DNA from: Embleya scabrispora DSM 41855
GTDB lineage: Bacteria; Actinomycetota; Actinomycetes; Streptomycetales; Streptomycetaceae
DNA length: 64,000 nucleotides
Assembly: GCF_000372745.1 (NCBI RefSeq)
Contig: NZ_KB889683.1
Location: 37,069-101,068 of the forward strand
Reading direction: 5' to 3'
The notes below the pieces were generated by a model, which saw only the letters and a list, made by a program, of their open reading frames with translations, was not told the DNA's origin and did not search any database. How positions within the stretch are numbered: position 1 is the stretch's first letter; every line of letters starts with the position of its first letter. Of the stretch, positions 51,003 through 59,386 are shown in pieces. The position numbers and the translations under genes are program-made.

Positions 51003-51746
51003 TCAGCGGCCCGTCGGGAGGTTGGCGCCGCCGGTGCAGTCGATCACCGTGCCGGTCATGAAGCCGTTGCCGACGAACAGGCGGATCACGTCCGCGACTT
51101 CGTCGGCACGGCCGACCCGGCCGACCGGGGTGGCGGCGCCGATGCCGGTGAACAGCTCGGCGCGCGCCTCGGTCGGTATCGAGTCCCACCACGGGGTGTC
51201 GATCACGCCGGGCGAGACCGCGTTGACCCGGATCGGCGCGAGTTCGACCGCGAGCGGCGGCACCATCGCCTGCAACGCCCCGTTGATCGCGGCCAGTCCG
51301 GCCGTGCCGGGGAAGGCCGCCCGAGCGGAGGCCGCGGTCACGAACGTCACCGAGGCGTGCGCCGAGAGTCGGGGCAGCGCCGCTTGCAGGGTGCGCACGA
51401 ACGGCCAGAATTTGCCCGCGAATCCGGCGGCGAGCCGATCCGGGTCCAGGCTCGCGATCGGGCCGCTGCCGGACGCACCACTCAGCGCCAGGACGAGATG
51501 GTCGATCGGCGCGTTCGAGGCCGCGAAGAACTCGGCCACCGCGTCCGCGTCCGTGGCGTCCAGCGCATGACCGGTGGTCTTGCCGCCGATCCGCTCGACC
51601 GCCGCGTCGAGCCGGGCACGATCGCGGCCGGTGATCACCACCTCCGCCCCATCGGCGGCGACGAGCGCGGCGGTCGCCTCGCCGATTCCGGAGCTGCCGC
51701 CCATGACGACGACGTACCGACCTTGCAGTGAACGGGACACGGACAT
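51003..51746 (-). CDS. SDR-family protein lacking the catalytic Tyr-Lys pair
   Basis: I start at ATG 51746 (MSVSRSLQGRYVVVMGG), giving 247 residues. The NAD(P) motif is GGSSGIGEATAAL; the Asn-motif equivalent is LALSGASGSG. The catalytic area reads TAASARAAFPGTAGLAAINGAL, so the YxxxK pair is replaced by L and N. The later NAVSPGVIDTPWW is normal. Similar sequences form a known subgroup of uncertain activity. It is divergent from a TetR regulator across two perfect inverted repeats and is the likely target of that TetR. Confidence 0.85.
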   Translation of the reverse strand: MSVSRSLQGRYVVVMGGSSGIGEATAALVAADGAEVVITGRDRARLDAAVERIGGKTTGHALDATDADAVAEFFAASNAPIDHLVLALSGASGSGPIASLDPDRLAAGFAGKFWPFVRTLQAALPRLSAHASVTFVTAASARAAFPGTAGLAAINGALQAMVPPLAVELAPIRVNAVSPGVIDTPWWDSIPTEARAELFTGIGAATPVGRVGRADEVADVIRLFVGNGFMTGTVIDCTGGANLPTGR

Positions 51747-51806
51747 GAGTGCCTTGCCTTCTCGTCGTGGGGTCGTGCGATCCGCGGCGGCCGGCTCGCG
51801 ACTTGC

Positions 51807-51852
51807 CGAGACCATCAGTCTCGATAAAGCATTGCCGAGACCATCGGTCTCG
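51807..51852. promoter_or_regulatory. Two TetR operators in the SDR/TetR divergent region
   Basis: CGAGAC-N5-GTCTCG (51807-51823) and CGAGACC-ATC-GGTCTCG (51836-51852) are two copies of one inverted repeat, both preceded by TTGC and with centres 29 bp apart. The right copy lies about 10 bp upstream of the TATGCT taken as the TetR -10 box. Confidence 0.75.
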
Positions 51853-51873
51853 TCAAGGGCATATGCTGGCCCG

Positions 51874-52494
51874 ATGAACCGCGACGACCCCGACGACGAC
51901 TCCCCGCGCCGCGCACACACGGGCCGGCGCCGCAACGAGGACGCCCGACGCGCGATCCTGGACGCCGTCCTGGTCCTGCTCGCCGAATCCGGCGGTGCGC
52001 CGGTGACGATCGACACCATCGCCCGCGCCGCCGGCGTCGGAAAGCAGACCATCTACCGCTGGTGGCCCTCGAAGGGCGCGGTCCTGCTGGAGGCACTGAC
52101 CGGCCTGGCCGGTGACGTCGTGTCACCTCCCGAGGCCGACACCCTGCGCGCCGACCTGTCCTCCTTCGTGGCCGCCACGTTCCGCGGCGCGCGGGCCGAA
52201 TCGACCGCGTCGGTGTTGCGCTCACTGGTCCGCGAGGCGGCGCGCGATCCGCACGCGGCCGACCTGGTCCGCACGTTCACCGCGTCCCGCCGCGACGCGC
52301 TGCGAGCCCTGCTCACCCGCCATCCGAACGAACTCGCGCCGGGCGCCGACCTCGACCTGATCGTGGATCAGCTCTACGGGTTGTTCTGGTACCGCTTCCT
52401 GCTGGAGCACCGGCCGCTCTCCGGCGAGGCCGCCACCGCCCTCGCCGAGGCCCTCGCCGGCCAGGCCGGCACGCCGCCGAGCGGACCCCGGTAG
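51874..52494 (+). CDS. TetR-family transcriptional regulator
   Basis: The product has 206 residues from ATG 51874. The HTH is at about 22-70: EDARRAILDAVLVLLAESGGAP, VTIDTIARAAGVGKQTIYRWWPSKGAVLLEAL. The C-terminal domain is helical. TATGCT lies 6 nt upstream of the ATG with no ribosome-binding site, so it is probably leaderless. The divergent SDR gene and its own promoter share the two operators. Confidence 0.92.
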   Translation: MNRDDPDDDSPRRAHTGRRRNEDARRAILDAVLVLLAESGGAPVTIDTIARAAGVGKQTIYRWWPSKGAVLLEALTGLAGDVVSPPEADTLRADLSSFVAATFRGARAESTASVLRSLVREAARDPHAADLVRTFTASRRDALRALLTRHPNELAPGADLDLIVDQLYGLFWYRFLLEHRPLSGEAATALAEALAGQAGTPPSGPR

Positions 52495-52711
52495 GTCGGT
52501 GTGGTCCGGTCCGGGCCGACCGGACCACACGCACACGCCCCAGGCCCGGGCGCGAAGCGGCACCCGAGCGGGCCGTGGTCGTGGTGTCGGTCGTCGGCAC
52601 GTCGTCTCCCGTCCGCCGCACCGGCGTACTCGACGGTCACCGGCATCGGGAATGATCAGGCGCGCCGACGACCTGTACTCGACGACCGTTCGCTTCGGAG
52701 GGACCCAGACC

Positions 52712-53107
52712 ATGTCGCACCGCATCATCAACCCCGACGGCCTGCACGACCCGGTGCACTTCGGCTACAGCCACGTCGCCGTGGCGTCCGGGGAACTCGT
52801 GTTCGTCGCGGGACAGTACGCGTCGGACGCCGACGGCCATGTGACCACCGACGACTTCGCCGAGCAGGTCGAGGAGTCGTTCGACAACCTGCGCATCGCG
52901 CTCGCCGCCGTCGGCCTGGACCTGAGCCACATCGTGCAGCTGCGCACCCACATCGTCGACCACGACTCGGACAAGCTGGCCATTCTCGGCAAGGCGATCG
53001 GCGCGATCTGGGGCGACGTGCCGCCGACCCAGACGCTCAGCGGCGTCGCGTCCCTGGCCCTGCCGGAAATGTTGTTCGAGGTCGACGCCGTCGCGGTACG
53101 CCCCTGA
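52712..53107 (+). CDS. RidA/YjgF-family protein
   Basis: The product has 131 residues from ATG 52712, behind GGAGGG. RidA signatures are present: VFVAGQYASDADGHV, QVEESFDNLRIALAAVGLDLSHIVQLRTHI and the C-terminal QTLSGVASLALPEMLFEVDAVAV. The active-site Arg-Thr region (RTHIVDH) is near residue 82, but the usual late RxxVxVxxLP Arg is Ser/Gly, so it belongs to a divergent RidA subgroup. Family members deaminate reactive enamine intermediates. It is monocistronic. Confidence 0.85.
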   Translation: MSHRIINPDGLHDPVHFGYSHVAVASGELVFVAGQYASDADGHVTTDDFAEQVEESFDNLRIALAAVGLDLSHIVQLRTHIVDHDSDKLAILGKAIGAIWGDVPPTQTLSGVASLALPEMLFEVDAVAVRP

Positions 53108-53175
53108 CCCGCGCACCCGACGCCCCGAAGCGCGGGCCGGGCGATCGCGCCGGCCGGCGCGGGTGCCCACGCAAA

Positions 53176-53212
53176 GATGCCGTGACCGGTGCGACTTCCC
53201 GGTCACGGCATC
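53176..53212. terminator. Bidirectional terminator
   Basis: A perfect 14-bp stem (GATGCCGTGACCGG at 53176-53189, complement 53199-53212) separates the convergent RidA and FAH genes. Confidence 0.75.
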
Positions 53213-53243
53213 CAAGGGCCACCCGGCGGCGGCCGCGGACCCG

Positions 53244-54095
53244 TCAGGCCTGTACCAGGTGCGACCGCTGCCGCCCCAGCCGATCGATCTCCAGTTCCAT
53301 CACGTCGCCCTCCGCCAGGTACGGGAAGCGCCCGGACAGGGCAACCCCCTGCGGCGTCCCGGTGTTGACGATGTCGCCGGGTTCCAGCACCAGGTATTGC
53401 GACAGGTGGTGGATCAAATACGCCACGCCGAAGATCATGTCGGCGGTCGTCGAGTCCTGCCGGCTCTCCCCGTCGACCCACGAGCGCAGCCCGAGCGTCT
53501 GCGGGTCGCTGACCTCGTCGGTGGTCACCAACCACGGGCCCAGCGGGTTGAACGTCTCGCAGTTCTTGCCCTTGGACCACTGGCCGCCGGACTGCTCCAG
53601 CTGGAAAGCCCGTTCGGACACGTCGTTGCTGATCGTGTAGCCCGCGACGTGGGCCAACGCGTCCTTGGGCGAGGCGAGGTAGCGGGCCCGGCGGCCGATC
53701 ACGACGGCGAGCTCGACCTCCCAGTCGGTCTTGACCGCACCGCGCGGGATCAGCACGTCGTCGTACGGCCCGACCACGGTGTGCGGCGCCTTGTAGAACA
53801 GGATCGGCGTGCTCGGCGGCTCGGCGCCGGATTCGGCCGCGTGTGCCGCGTAGTTCTGACCGATGCACAGGATCGCGCCGGGCCTGGCCACCGGTGCGCC
53901 GACGCGCAGGCCCGCGATGTCGATCTCCGGCAGGAGGCCCGCCGCCGCGGCCTCGCGGACCCGCTCGACGCCGTCCGAGGCGAAGAAGGCTGCGTCGAGG
54001 TCGGCGGTGAGCCGGCTCAGGTCGAAGTGGCGGCCGTCGGCGGCGAACAGTACGGGGCGTTCGTTGCCGGGTTCGCCTACGCGCATCAGGCGCAC
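53244..54095 (-). CDS. Fumarylacetoacetate hydrolase (FAH) family protein
   Basis: I use GTG 54095 (with GGAGAG 6 nt upstream), giving 283 residues; ATG 54086 is close behind. The FAH core is present: GAILCIGQNYAAHAAE, the metal and base region DWEVELAVVIGRRAR, GYTISNDVSERAFQ and GDIVNTGTPQGVA. These enzymes cleave or hydrate C-C bonds of beta-diketo or 2-keto-3-deoxy acids using Mg or Mn. It is the last gene of the leftward catabolic operon and probably processes the final keto acid of that pathway. Confidence 0.92.
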   Translation of the reverse strand: MRLMRVGEPGNERPVLFAADGRHFDLSRLTADLDAAFFASDGVERVREAAAAGLLPEIDIAGLRVGAPVARPGAILCIGQNYAAHAAESGAEPPSTPILFYKAPHTVVGPYDDVLIPRGAVKTDWEVELAVVIGRRARYLASPKDALAHVAGYTISNDVSERAFQLEQSGGQWSKGKNCETFNPLGPWLVTTDEVSDPQTLGLRSWVDGESRQDSTTADMIFGVAYLIHHLSQYLVLEPGDIVNTGTPQGVALSGRFPYLAEGDVMELEIDRLGRQRSHLVQA

Positions 54096-54166
54096 GGTGA
54101 TCTCTCCAGGTACGTGAGGGGTGTCGGGGGTGTCGGTGGTGTGATCGGGACAGTGCAAAGGGAGGT

Positions 54167-55228
54167 TCAGCCGACCCGGGTGAGCGCGTCGGGGCCGACC
54201 TCGTGGTCCAGCGGACGGCCCGTCAGGTAGCGCTCCACCTCGTCGAGGACGATGTCGCCTTGACGACGGCGACACTCGACCGTACCGGCGGCCCGATGCG
54301 GCGTCAGCAGCACGTTCGGCAATGCCCGGAACGCATGCCCCACGGGCAGCGGCTCGTCGTCGAACACGTCCAGTGCGGCGTCGATCCGTCCGGTGGTCAA
54401 CTCCGCGAGCAGCGCCCGCTCGTCGACCAGCCACGAGCGTGCGGTGTTCACCAGGCCCGCGCCGTCCGCGAGCAGGGCCAGTTCGCGGGCCCCGATCAGG
54501 TGCCGCGTGGCCGGCAGCGAAGGCGCGTGCAGCGCGACGATCCGAGCGCTCGTCAGGAGTTGGTCCAGTCCGACGAGTTCGACCCCGAGTTCGGCCGCGT
54601 CGGCGGCGCCGAGGGTGGGATCGGTGACCTGCACCCGGGCACCGAGGGCCCGGACCACCTCGATGTACGCCCGCCCGGTCCGCGACGCGCCGATCACGCC
54701 GATCCGGGCACCGAGCACCTCGTGCCGGGCGGGCGCGACCGAGGCCGCCGCCCAGTCGCGTCCGCCGCGCAACGCGTGATCGTAGCGATGAGTCCGGTGC
54801 AACAGCGCGAGTGTGAAGGCCAATGCGACCTCGGCCACCGAGCGGGCCATGCCCTGCCCGGCCTGGGTCACCCGCACCCCGCGCGCGAACGCGTCGGCAC
54901 CCACGTACGGGGTGATCGCCGCGCCGGTATGGGCCAGCAGCCCGACCCGGGGCGCCGCCGCGAGCAACTCGCCGGTCAGCCGCGGCATTCCCCACGACGA
55001 CACGACCACGTCCGCACCCGCGAAGGCCGCCCGCAGCGCGGCGACATCGGCAGGATCATCCACCGGCACGACGTCGGCCACGGCCCGCAGCCGCTCGGCC
55101 ACACCACCCGGCCCGGCCGGATCGTCCACACCGAAGAACTCCGCGCGCAGCCCGGGCGGGACGGCCAGCGCGACCACGGCGCGACCGTGCCGCCCGGCGG
55201 CCGACACCGGACTAGGCGAGCCAGGCAT
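54167..55228 (-). CDS. D-2-hydroxyacid dehydrogenase family protein
   Basis: The product has 353 residues from ATG 55228, overlapping the end of the upstream gene by 17 bp. The NAD site is ARIGVIGASRTGRAYIEVV. The catalytic triad is visible as Arg in NTARSWLVDE, Glu in DVFDDEPLP and His in LLTPHRAAGT. It interconverts a 2-hydroxy acid and a 2-keto acid with NAD(P)H. Position between an aldolase-like and a FAH gene suggests reduction or oxidation of a sugar-acid intermediate. Confidence 0.9.
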   Translation of the reverse strand: MPGSPSPVSAAGRHGRAVVALAVPPGLRAEFFGVDDPAGPGGVAERLRAVADVVPVDDPADVAALRAAFAGADVVVSSWGMPRLTGELLAAAPRVGLLAHTGAAITPYVGADAFARGVRVTQAGQGMARSVAEVALAFTLALLHRTHRYDHALRGGRDWAAASVAPARHEVLGARIGVIGASRTGRAYIEVVRALGARVQVTDPTLGAADAAELGVELVGLDQLLTSARIVALHAPSLPATRHLIGARELALLADGAGLVNTARSWLVDERALLAELTTGRIDAALDVFDDEPLPVGHAFRALPNVLLTPHRAAGTVECRRRQGDIVLDEVERYLTGRPLDHEVGPDALTRVG

Positions 55229-56348
55229 CGAGGTGCTCCGCCACGAACGCGTCGTCCGTCAACCACGGATACGCCGCGGCCACCCGCTCGATCTCCCGGG
55301 CCTGTCCCGGCGACAACGTCTCCGCCGGGTCCAGGCACCAGGTCCCGGCCAGCAGCCCCTGCCGGCGCAGCACCTCGTGCACGCCCGCGATGCAGCCGCG
55401 GAAGCCGCCGCGCACGTCGAAGACCGCCGAGTTCGCGTCGGTCAACTCCGGTGCCTGTCCCAGTAGTTCGACCATGGTGCGGTGGTCGCCGGCGCGGGCG
55501 CGGCGGACCCGGTCGAGCAGGGTGACCGCGGTGGAGGTCCACACCGCCCACTGGCCGAGCAGCCCGCCGGCGAACCAGCGCGGCCGGTCGCCGGCCCGAT
55601 ACGGGGTCAGCAGGTCGGTGATGATCGCGTCGTCGTTGCCGGTGTACAGCGCGACCTCGCCGGCCCGGTCCGCGTCCGCCACCGCCGCGAGCACGTCCGA
55701 GGTGCGGTAGCGGTCGAACGGCGCGATCTTGATCGCGGCCACGCTCGGGATGTCGGCGAACGCGCGCCAGAACTCGGGGGTCAGGAACCGGCCGCCCACC
55801 GCGTCCTGGAGGTAGAAGCCGATCACCGGCAACACCTCCCCGACCGCACGCGCCCGGTCCAGCAGGCCCTGTTCGTCCGCCCCCGGCACGGCGGGGCTGA
55901 GCAGCACCGCGTCGTAGCCGAGCGAGGCGGCCAACTCGGTCTCGGCCACCGCCTGCGCGGTGTACCCACAGGCGCCGGCCACCCGCACCACCGGGCGGCC
56001 CGCCTCGCGCGCGACCGTCTCGGCGGCCAGTTCCAACACCGGCCGCAACAGCCCGACCTCGGGCTTGCGGATCTCGAACTGCGTGGTGTGCACGCCGACC
56101 GCGAGGCCGCCCGCGCCGGATGCGAGGTAGTAGCGGGTCAGCGCCCGCTGCCGACGCTCGTCGAACCGGCCCTCGACATCGAGCGCGAGCGGATGCGCGG
56201 GGATCACGGTGCCTTCGAGCAGCAGCTCGATCGGCGTGGGCGGGGATGCCGCCGCGCCGGTCGGACCGGCCGCGTCGAGCGAGCCGGCCGGATCGACCGG
56301 GTCCACCGAGCCGACCGAAGCCGGGGAATCCGTTGCGGAGTTGATCAC
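55212..56348 (-). CDS. Dihydrodipicolinate synthase (DHDPS) family aldolase
   Basis: The product has 378 residues from ATG 56348. After a 35-residue Ala/Pro/Ser-rich leader the class I aldolase barrel begins (EGTVIPAHPLALD). GGLAVGVHTTQFEI is the phosphate or substrate loop. The Schiff-base Lys is in VAAIKIAPFDRY and the Tyr in VIGFYLQDAVG. It is of the N-acetylneuraminate lyase/DHDPS group, which makes or splits 2-keto-3-deoxy acids. It lies 6 bp downstream of the epimerase gene within the catabolic operon. Confidence 0.9.
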   Translation of the reverse strand: MINSATDSPASVGSVDPVDPAGSLDAAGPTGAAASPPTPIELLLEGTVIPAHPLALDVEGRFDERRQRALTRYYLASGAGGLAVGVHTTQFEIRKPEVGLLRPVLELAAETVAREAGRPVVRVAGACGYTAQAVAETELAASLGYDAVLLSPAVPGADEQGLLDRARAVGEVLPVIGFYLQDAVGGRFLTPEFWRAFADIPSVAAIKIAPFDRYRTSDVLAAVADADRAGEVALYTGNDDAIITDLLTPYRAGDRPRWFAGGLLGQWAVWTSTAVTLLDRVRRARAGDHRTMVELLGQAPELTDANSAVFDVRGGFRGCIAGVHEVLRRQGLLAGTWCLDPAETLSPGQAREIERVAAAYPWLTDDAFVAEHLDAWLA

Positions 56349-56354
56349 GATGCC

Positions 56355-57416
56355 TCAGAACTTTCCGTCGCGGACCTGGAACTTGGTGGCCTTGCCGGAC
56401 AGCGGATGCCCGCGCCGGATCCAGTCCGCCTGCCAGGCCACGAGTGTGCGCAGGGGGACCTCGGGATAGCCGAACAACTCGTGGCACACACTCGCGTCGG
56501 ACAACAGCGCGCTGCCCGACTCGGCACCGGTCACGATCGCCTCCCGGCCGAACTCGGCGCCGAACATCGCCGCGAGGCGCCGTACGGACGCGGTCTCGGG
56601 GCCGGTCAGGTTCACCGTGAACGGCGTGCCCGCGTGTCCGAGCGCGCGCAGCGCCACCTCGTTGGCGTAACCCTGCCACACCACGTTGGCCTGACCCGTC
56701 GTCACATCCACCGGTTCGCCCGCGTGCACCGCCGAGGCGATGTCGGCGAGCACGCCGTAGCGCAGGTCCACCGCGTAGTTGAGCCGGATCAGCGCGACCC
56801 GGGTGCCGCGCGTGGTCGCGGCGTGGGTGAACACCCGCTCGCGGCCCAGGCAGGACATCGCGTACTCGCCGACCGGCCCGACCGGGTCGCTCTCCACACT
56901 GCCGCCGGAGCCCGCGTCCACCAGCGGATACACATTGCCGGTGGAGAACGCGGCGATCCGCGCGGCCGGGTAGCGGCGGGCGATCCGGTCCGGCAGTGCG
57001 GCGTTCACGGCCCACGCGTGCTCGGGCGCGCCGGCCGAGCCGAATTTGGCGCCGACCATGAACACCACGTTGCCCGCGTCCGGCAGTTCGGCCGGGTCGC
57101 CGGTCATCAGGTCGAATGCGACGGTTCGCACGCCGTCGGTCTCCAGCGCCTGCGCCGCCGCCGGGTCCGACCAGCGCGAGACCGCGTACACACGCGCGTC
57201 GGCGCGCCCTCCCGCGTCCAGCGCGCGGCGGGCCAACCGGCACAGGCTCGGGCCCATCTTGCCGCCCGCGCCGAGCACGACCAGGTCGCCGTCCAGGCCG
57301 GACAGGTCTGCGATCAGCCCCGCCGAAGGGGTCGCGAGGAGTTCCTCCAGCGCGGCCTCACCATCGGGGAAGCCGAGTCGCCCGGAGGCACCATCCGCTA
57401 CAGCTACAGCATTCAT
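56355..57416 (-). CDS. NAD(P)-dependent epimerase/dehydratase family protein
   Basis: The product has 353 residues from ATG 57416. The dinucleotide motif is VVLGAGGKMGPSLCRLA near residue 47, and the extended-SDR Thr/Ser region is IAAFSTGNVYPL. The expected YxxxK reads YAMSC, so the Lys is missing. The C-terminal part (ATKFQVRDGKF) is short. It is placed right after the sugar transporter genes and before the aldolase. Conversion of a sugar or sugar acid is likely, but the altered active site leaves this open. Confidence 0.85.
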   Translation of the reverse strand: MNAVAVADGASGRLGFPDGEAALEELLATPSAGLIADLSGLDGDLVVLGAGGKMGPSLCRLARRALDAGGRADARVYAVSRWSDPAAAQALETDGVRTVAFDLMTGDPAELPDAGNVVFMVGAKFGSAGAPEHAWAVNAALPDRIARRYPAARIAAFSTGNVYPLVDAGSGGSVESDPVGPVGEYAMSCLGRERVFTHAATTRGTRVALIRLNYAVDLRYGVLADIASAVHAGEPVDVTTGQANVVWQGYANEVALRALGHAGTPFTVNLTGPETASVRRLAAMFGAEFGREAIVTGAESGSALLSDASVCHELFGYPEVPLRTLVAWQADWIRRGHPLSGKATKFQVRDGKF

Positions 57417-57425
57417 GACGCGTGA

Positions 57426-58385
57426 TCAGCCCTTGATTCCGGTTGCCGCCACGCCTTCGGTGACGTAGCGCTGGCCCACGAGGTAGGCCATGAAGATGGG
57501 AACGAACGCGACCACGGAGCCCGCCAGGACCACGTTCAGCGGCACGTTCTGTTGTTGCAGGGAGGCGATGCCGACGGTCAGCGTGCGCATGTCGGTGCTC
57601 TGGCCGACGATCAACGGCCACAGGAAGTCGTTCCAGTGCCACAGGAAGACGAACGTGCCCAGGGTGGCCATGATCGGCTTGATCAGCGGCAGTACGATCC
57701 GGACGAAGATCTGGAACTCCGAGGCACCGTCGATCTTGGCCGCCTCGAACAGCTCGTCCGGGAGTCCCTGGATGAACTGCCGCATCAGGAACACCGCTTG
57801 CGCGTTGGCCAGCGACGGCAGGATCAGACCCCAGTAGGTGTCGACGCCGTTCATCTTCGCGATCAGGACGAACGTCGGGATCATCGTCACGTGGTACGGG
57901 ACCATGACCATCGACAGGAACGACCAGAACATCGCCTCGCGGCCGGGAAAGCGCTTCTTGGCGAACGCGTAGCCGGCCAGCGCGGAGAGCAGCAGCGTGC
58001 CGAGCACGCCGACGATCGAGTAGATGAGCGTGTTGATCAACCACTGGGGGACGTCCTGCGAACCGAGGACGTCGCTGTAGGCGCTGGTGGTCAGGTTCCA
58101 CGGCAGCAGGCTGCCCGGGAACTCGACCGCGCCGGAGGGCTTCAGGGACAGCACGACCATCGCGTAGAACGGGAAGATCGTGGCCAGTGCGACCACCCCG
58201 AGCAGCACGCCGCGCAGCACCTTGCCGCGCCGGGTGCCGCGCAGGGCGTACGGCACGGTGTCCTGTTCGCGGCCCGCGCGCCGGCGGTCCCGGCGCAACC
58301 TCAGGCGCGAGCGCGCGGGTTCGTCCTCGGTCGCCACGATCGGCGGCGGCGTGATCTCGGTGACCTCGTGGGTATCGAGGGACAT
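57426..58385 (-). CDS. Carbohydrate ABC permease, MalG-type
   Basis: The product has 319 residues from ATG 58385, two bases after the preceding stop, with GAAGGAG upstream. Six membrane helices follow a 55-residue basic N-terminus. The EAA loop is ELFEAAKIDGASEFQIFVRIVLPLIKP, the contact site for the ATPase. It pairs with the MalF-type permease. Confidence 0.94.
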   Translation of the reverse strand: MSLDTHEVTEITPPPIVATEDEPARSRLRLRRDRRRAGREQDTVPYALRGTRRGKVLRGVLLGVVALATIFPFYAMVVLSLKPSGAVEFPGSLLPWNLTTSAYSDVLGSQDVPQWLINTLIYSIVGVLGTLLLSALAGYAFAKKRFPGREAMFWSFLSMVMVPYHVTMIPTFVLIAKMNGVDTYWGLILPSLANAQAVFLMRQFIQGLPDELFEAAKIDGASEFQIFVRIVLPLIKPIMATLGTFVFLWHWNDFLWPLIVGQSTDMRTLTVGIASLQQQNVPLNVVLAGSVVAFVPIFMAYLVGQRYVTEGVAATGIKG

Positions 58386-58387
58386 GG

Positions 58388-59293
58388 TCACTTCTCCTTC
58401 CCGATCACCAGGCGCTGGATGATCGCGACGATGAGCGTCAGCACGAACAGGGCCAGGCCGATCGCGCTGGCGTAGCCGAGATCGAAGTACTTGAAGCCGG
58501 CGTCGTAGAGCTGGAACACCAGCGTGTAACTGGCGTTCGCCGGGCCGCCGCCGGTCATCACGTACACCGCGTCGAAGACCTGGAAGCTGGCGGTGGTCTC
58601 GATCACGGCGAGGAAGAACAGCGCGGGTTTCAGGCTCGGCGCGATGATGTGACGGAAGCGCTGCCAGGGGCCGGCGCCGTCGGTGAGCGCGGCCTCCTCC
58701 AGCTCGCGCGGCACGTTCTGGAGACTGGCCAGCAGGATCAGCATGCCGTAGCCGAACCGCGACCAGATGCCCACGATCGCCAGTGCGGGCACCACGAACA
58801 CGTCGTCGGCCAGCCAGGATCCGGTGTGTCCACCGACCAGACTCATCACCGTGGACCACGGGCCGTCGGTGGAGAAGATCCAGATGAACACGGTGGAGGC
58901 GAGCACCAGGCTGGTGACCACCGGGAGGAAGAAGATCGAACGGAACAACTTCGAACCGCGGAACGCGCGCCGGGTCAGCAGGGCCAGCCCGAGCGCGGCG
59001 ATGATCGTGCCGGGCACGGTGATCACCGTGTAGAGCACGGTCACCTTGAGCGAGGACCAGAAGACCGGGTCGTCCCACAGCCGGGTGAAGTTGTCCAGGC
59101 CGGTGAACTTCGGCGAGTCCATCAGCGAGTAGTCGGTGAAGCCGAGCAGCACGCCGGCGATGCTGGGGCCGAATCGGAACAGCACGAACAGCACGAAGGC
59201 GGGCAGGACGAACAGCAGCCCGATTCGGGCCTCGCGGCGGGCGTGCGGCCCGCGTCGGCGGAGCCTGCGGGGTTGTTCCGCGACTGCGGCCAC
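58388..59293 (-). CDS. Carbohydrate ABC permease, MalF-type
   Basis: The product has 301 residues from GTG 59293, behind AAGGAGG. Six helices begin IGLLFVLPAFVLFVLFRFGPS. The EAA motif is ELEEAALTDGAGPWQRFRHIIAPSLKP. It is adjacent to its partner permease and downstream of the solute-binding protein gene, from which an intercistronic hairpin separates it. Confidence 0.94.
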   Translation of the reverse strand: MAAVAEQPRRLRRRGPHARREARIGLLFVLPAFVLFVLFRFGPSIAGVLLGFTDYSLMDSPKFTGLDNFTRLWDDPVFWSSLKVTVLYTVITVPGTIIAALGLALLTRRAFRGSKLFRSIFFLPVVTSLVLASTVFIWIFSTDGPWSTVMSLVGGHTGSWLADDVFVVPALAIVGIWSRFGYGMLILLASLQNVPRELEEAALTDGAGPWQRFRHIIAPSLKPALFFLAVIETTASFQVFDAVYVMTGGGPANASYTLVFQLYDAGFKYFDLGYASAIGLALFVLTLIVAIIQRLVIGKEK

Positions 59294-59349
59294 GGGGACC
59301 TCCTTGGGCTGAAGAGCGGATGGCGGGACGGGAAGGGGTGGGAGGGGAT

Positions 59350-59378
59350 GGGCGGCCCGGACGGGGGCCGGGCCGCCC
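59350..59378 (-). terminator. Intercistronic hairpin between binding-protein and permease genes
   Basis: A perfect 11-bp stem (GGGCGGCCCGG at 59350-59360, complement 59368-59378) lies just after the binding-protein stop. Such hairpins usually act as attenuators and 3' stabilisers that raise binding-protein mRNA over permease mRNA. Confidence 0.6.
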
Positions 59379-59386
59379 GGTCGGGG

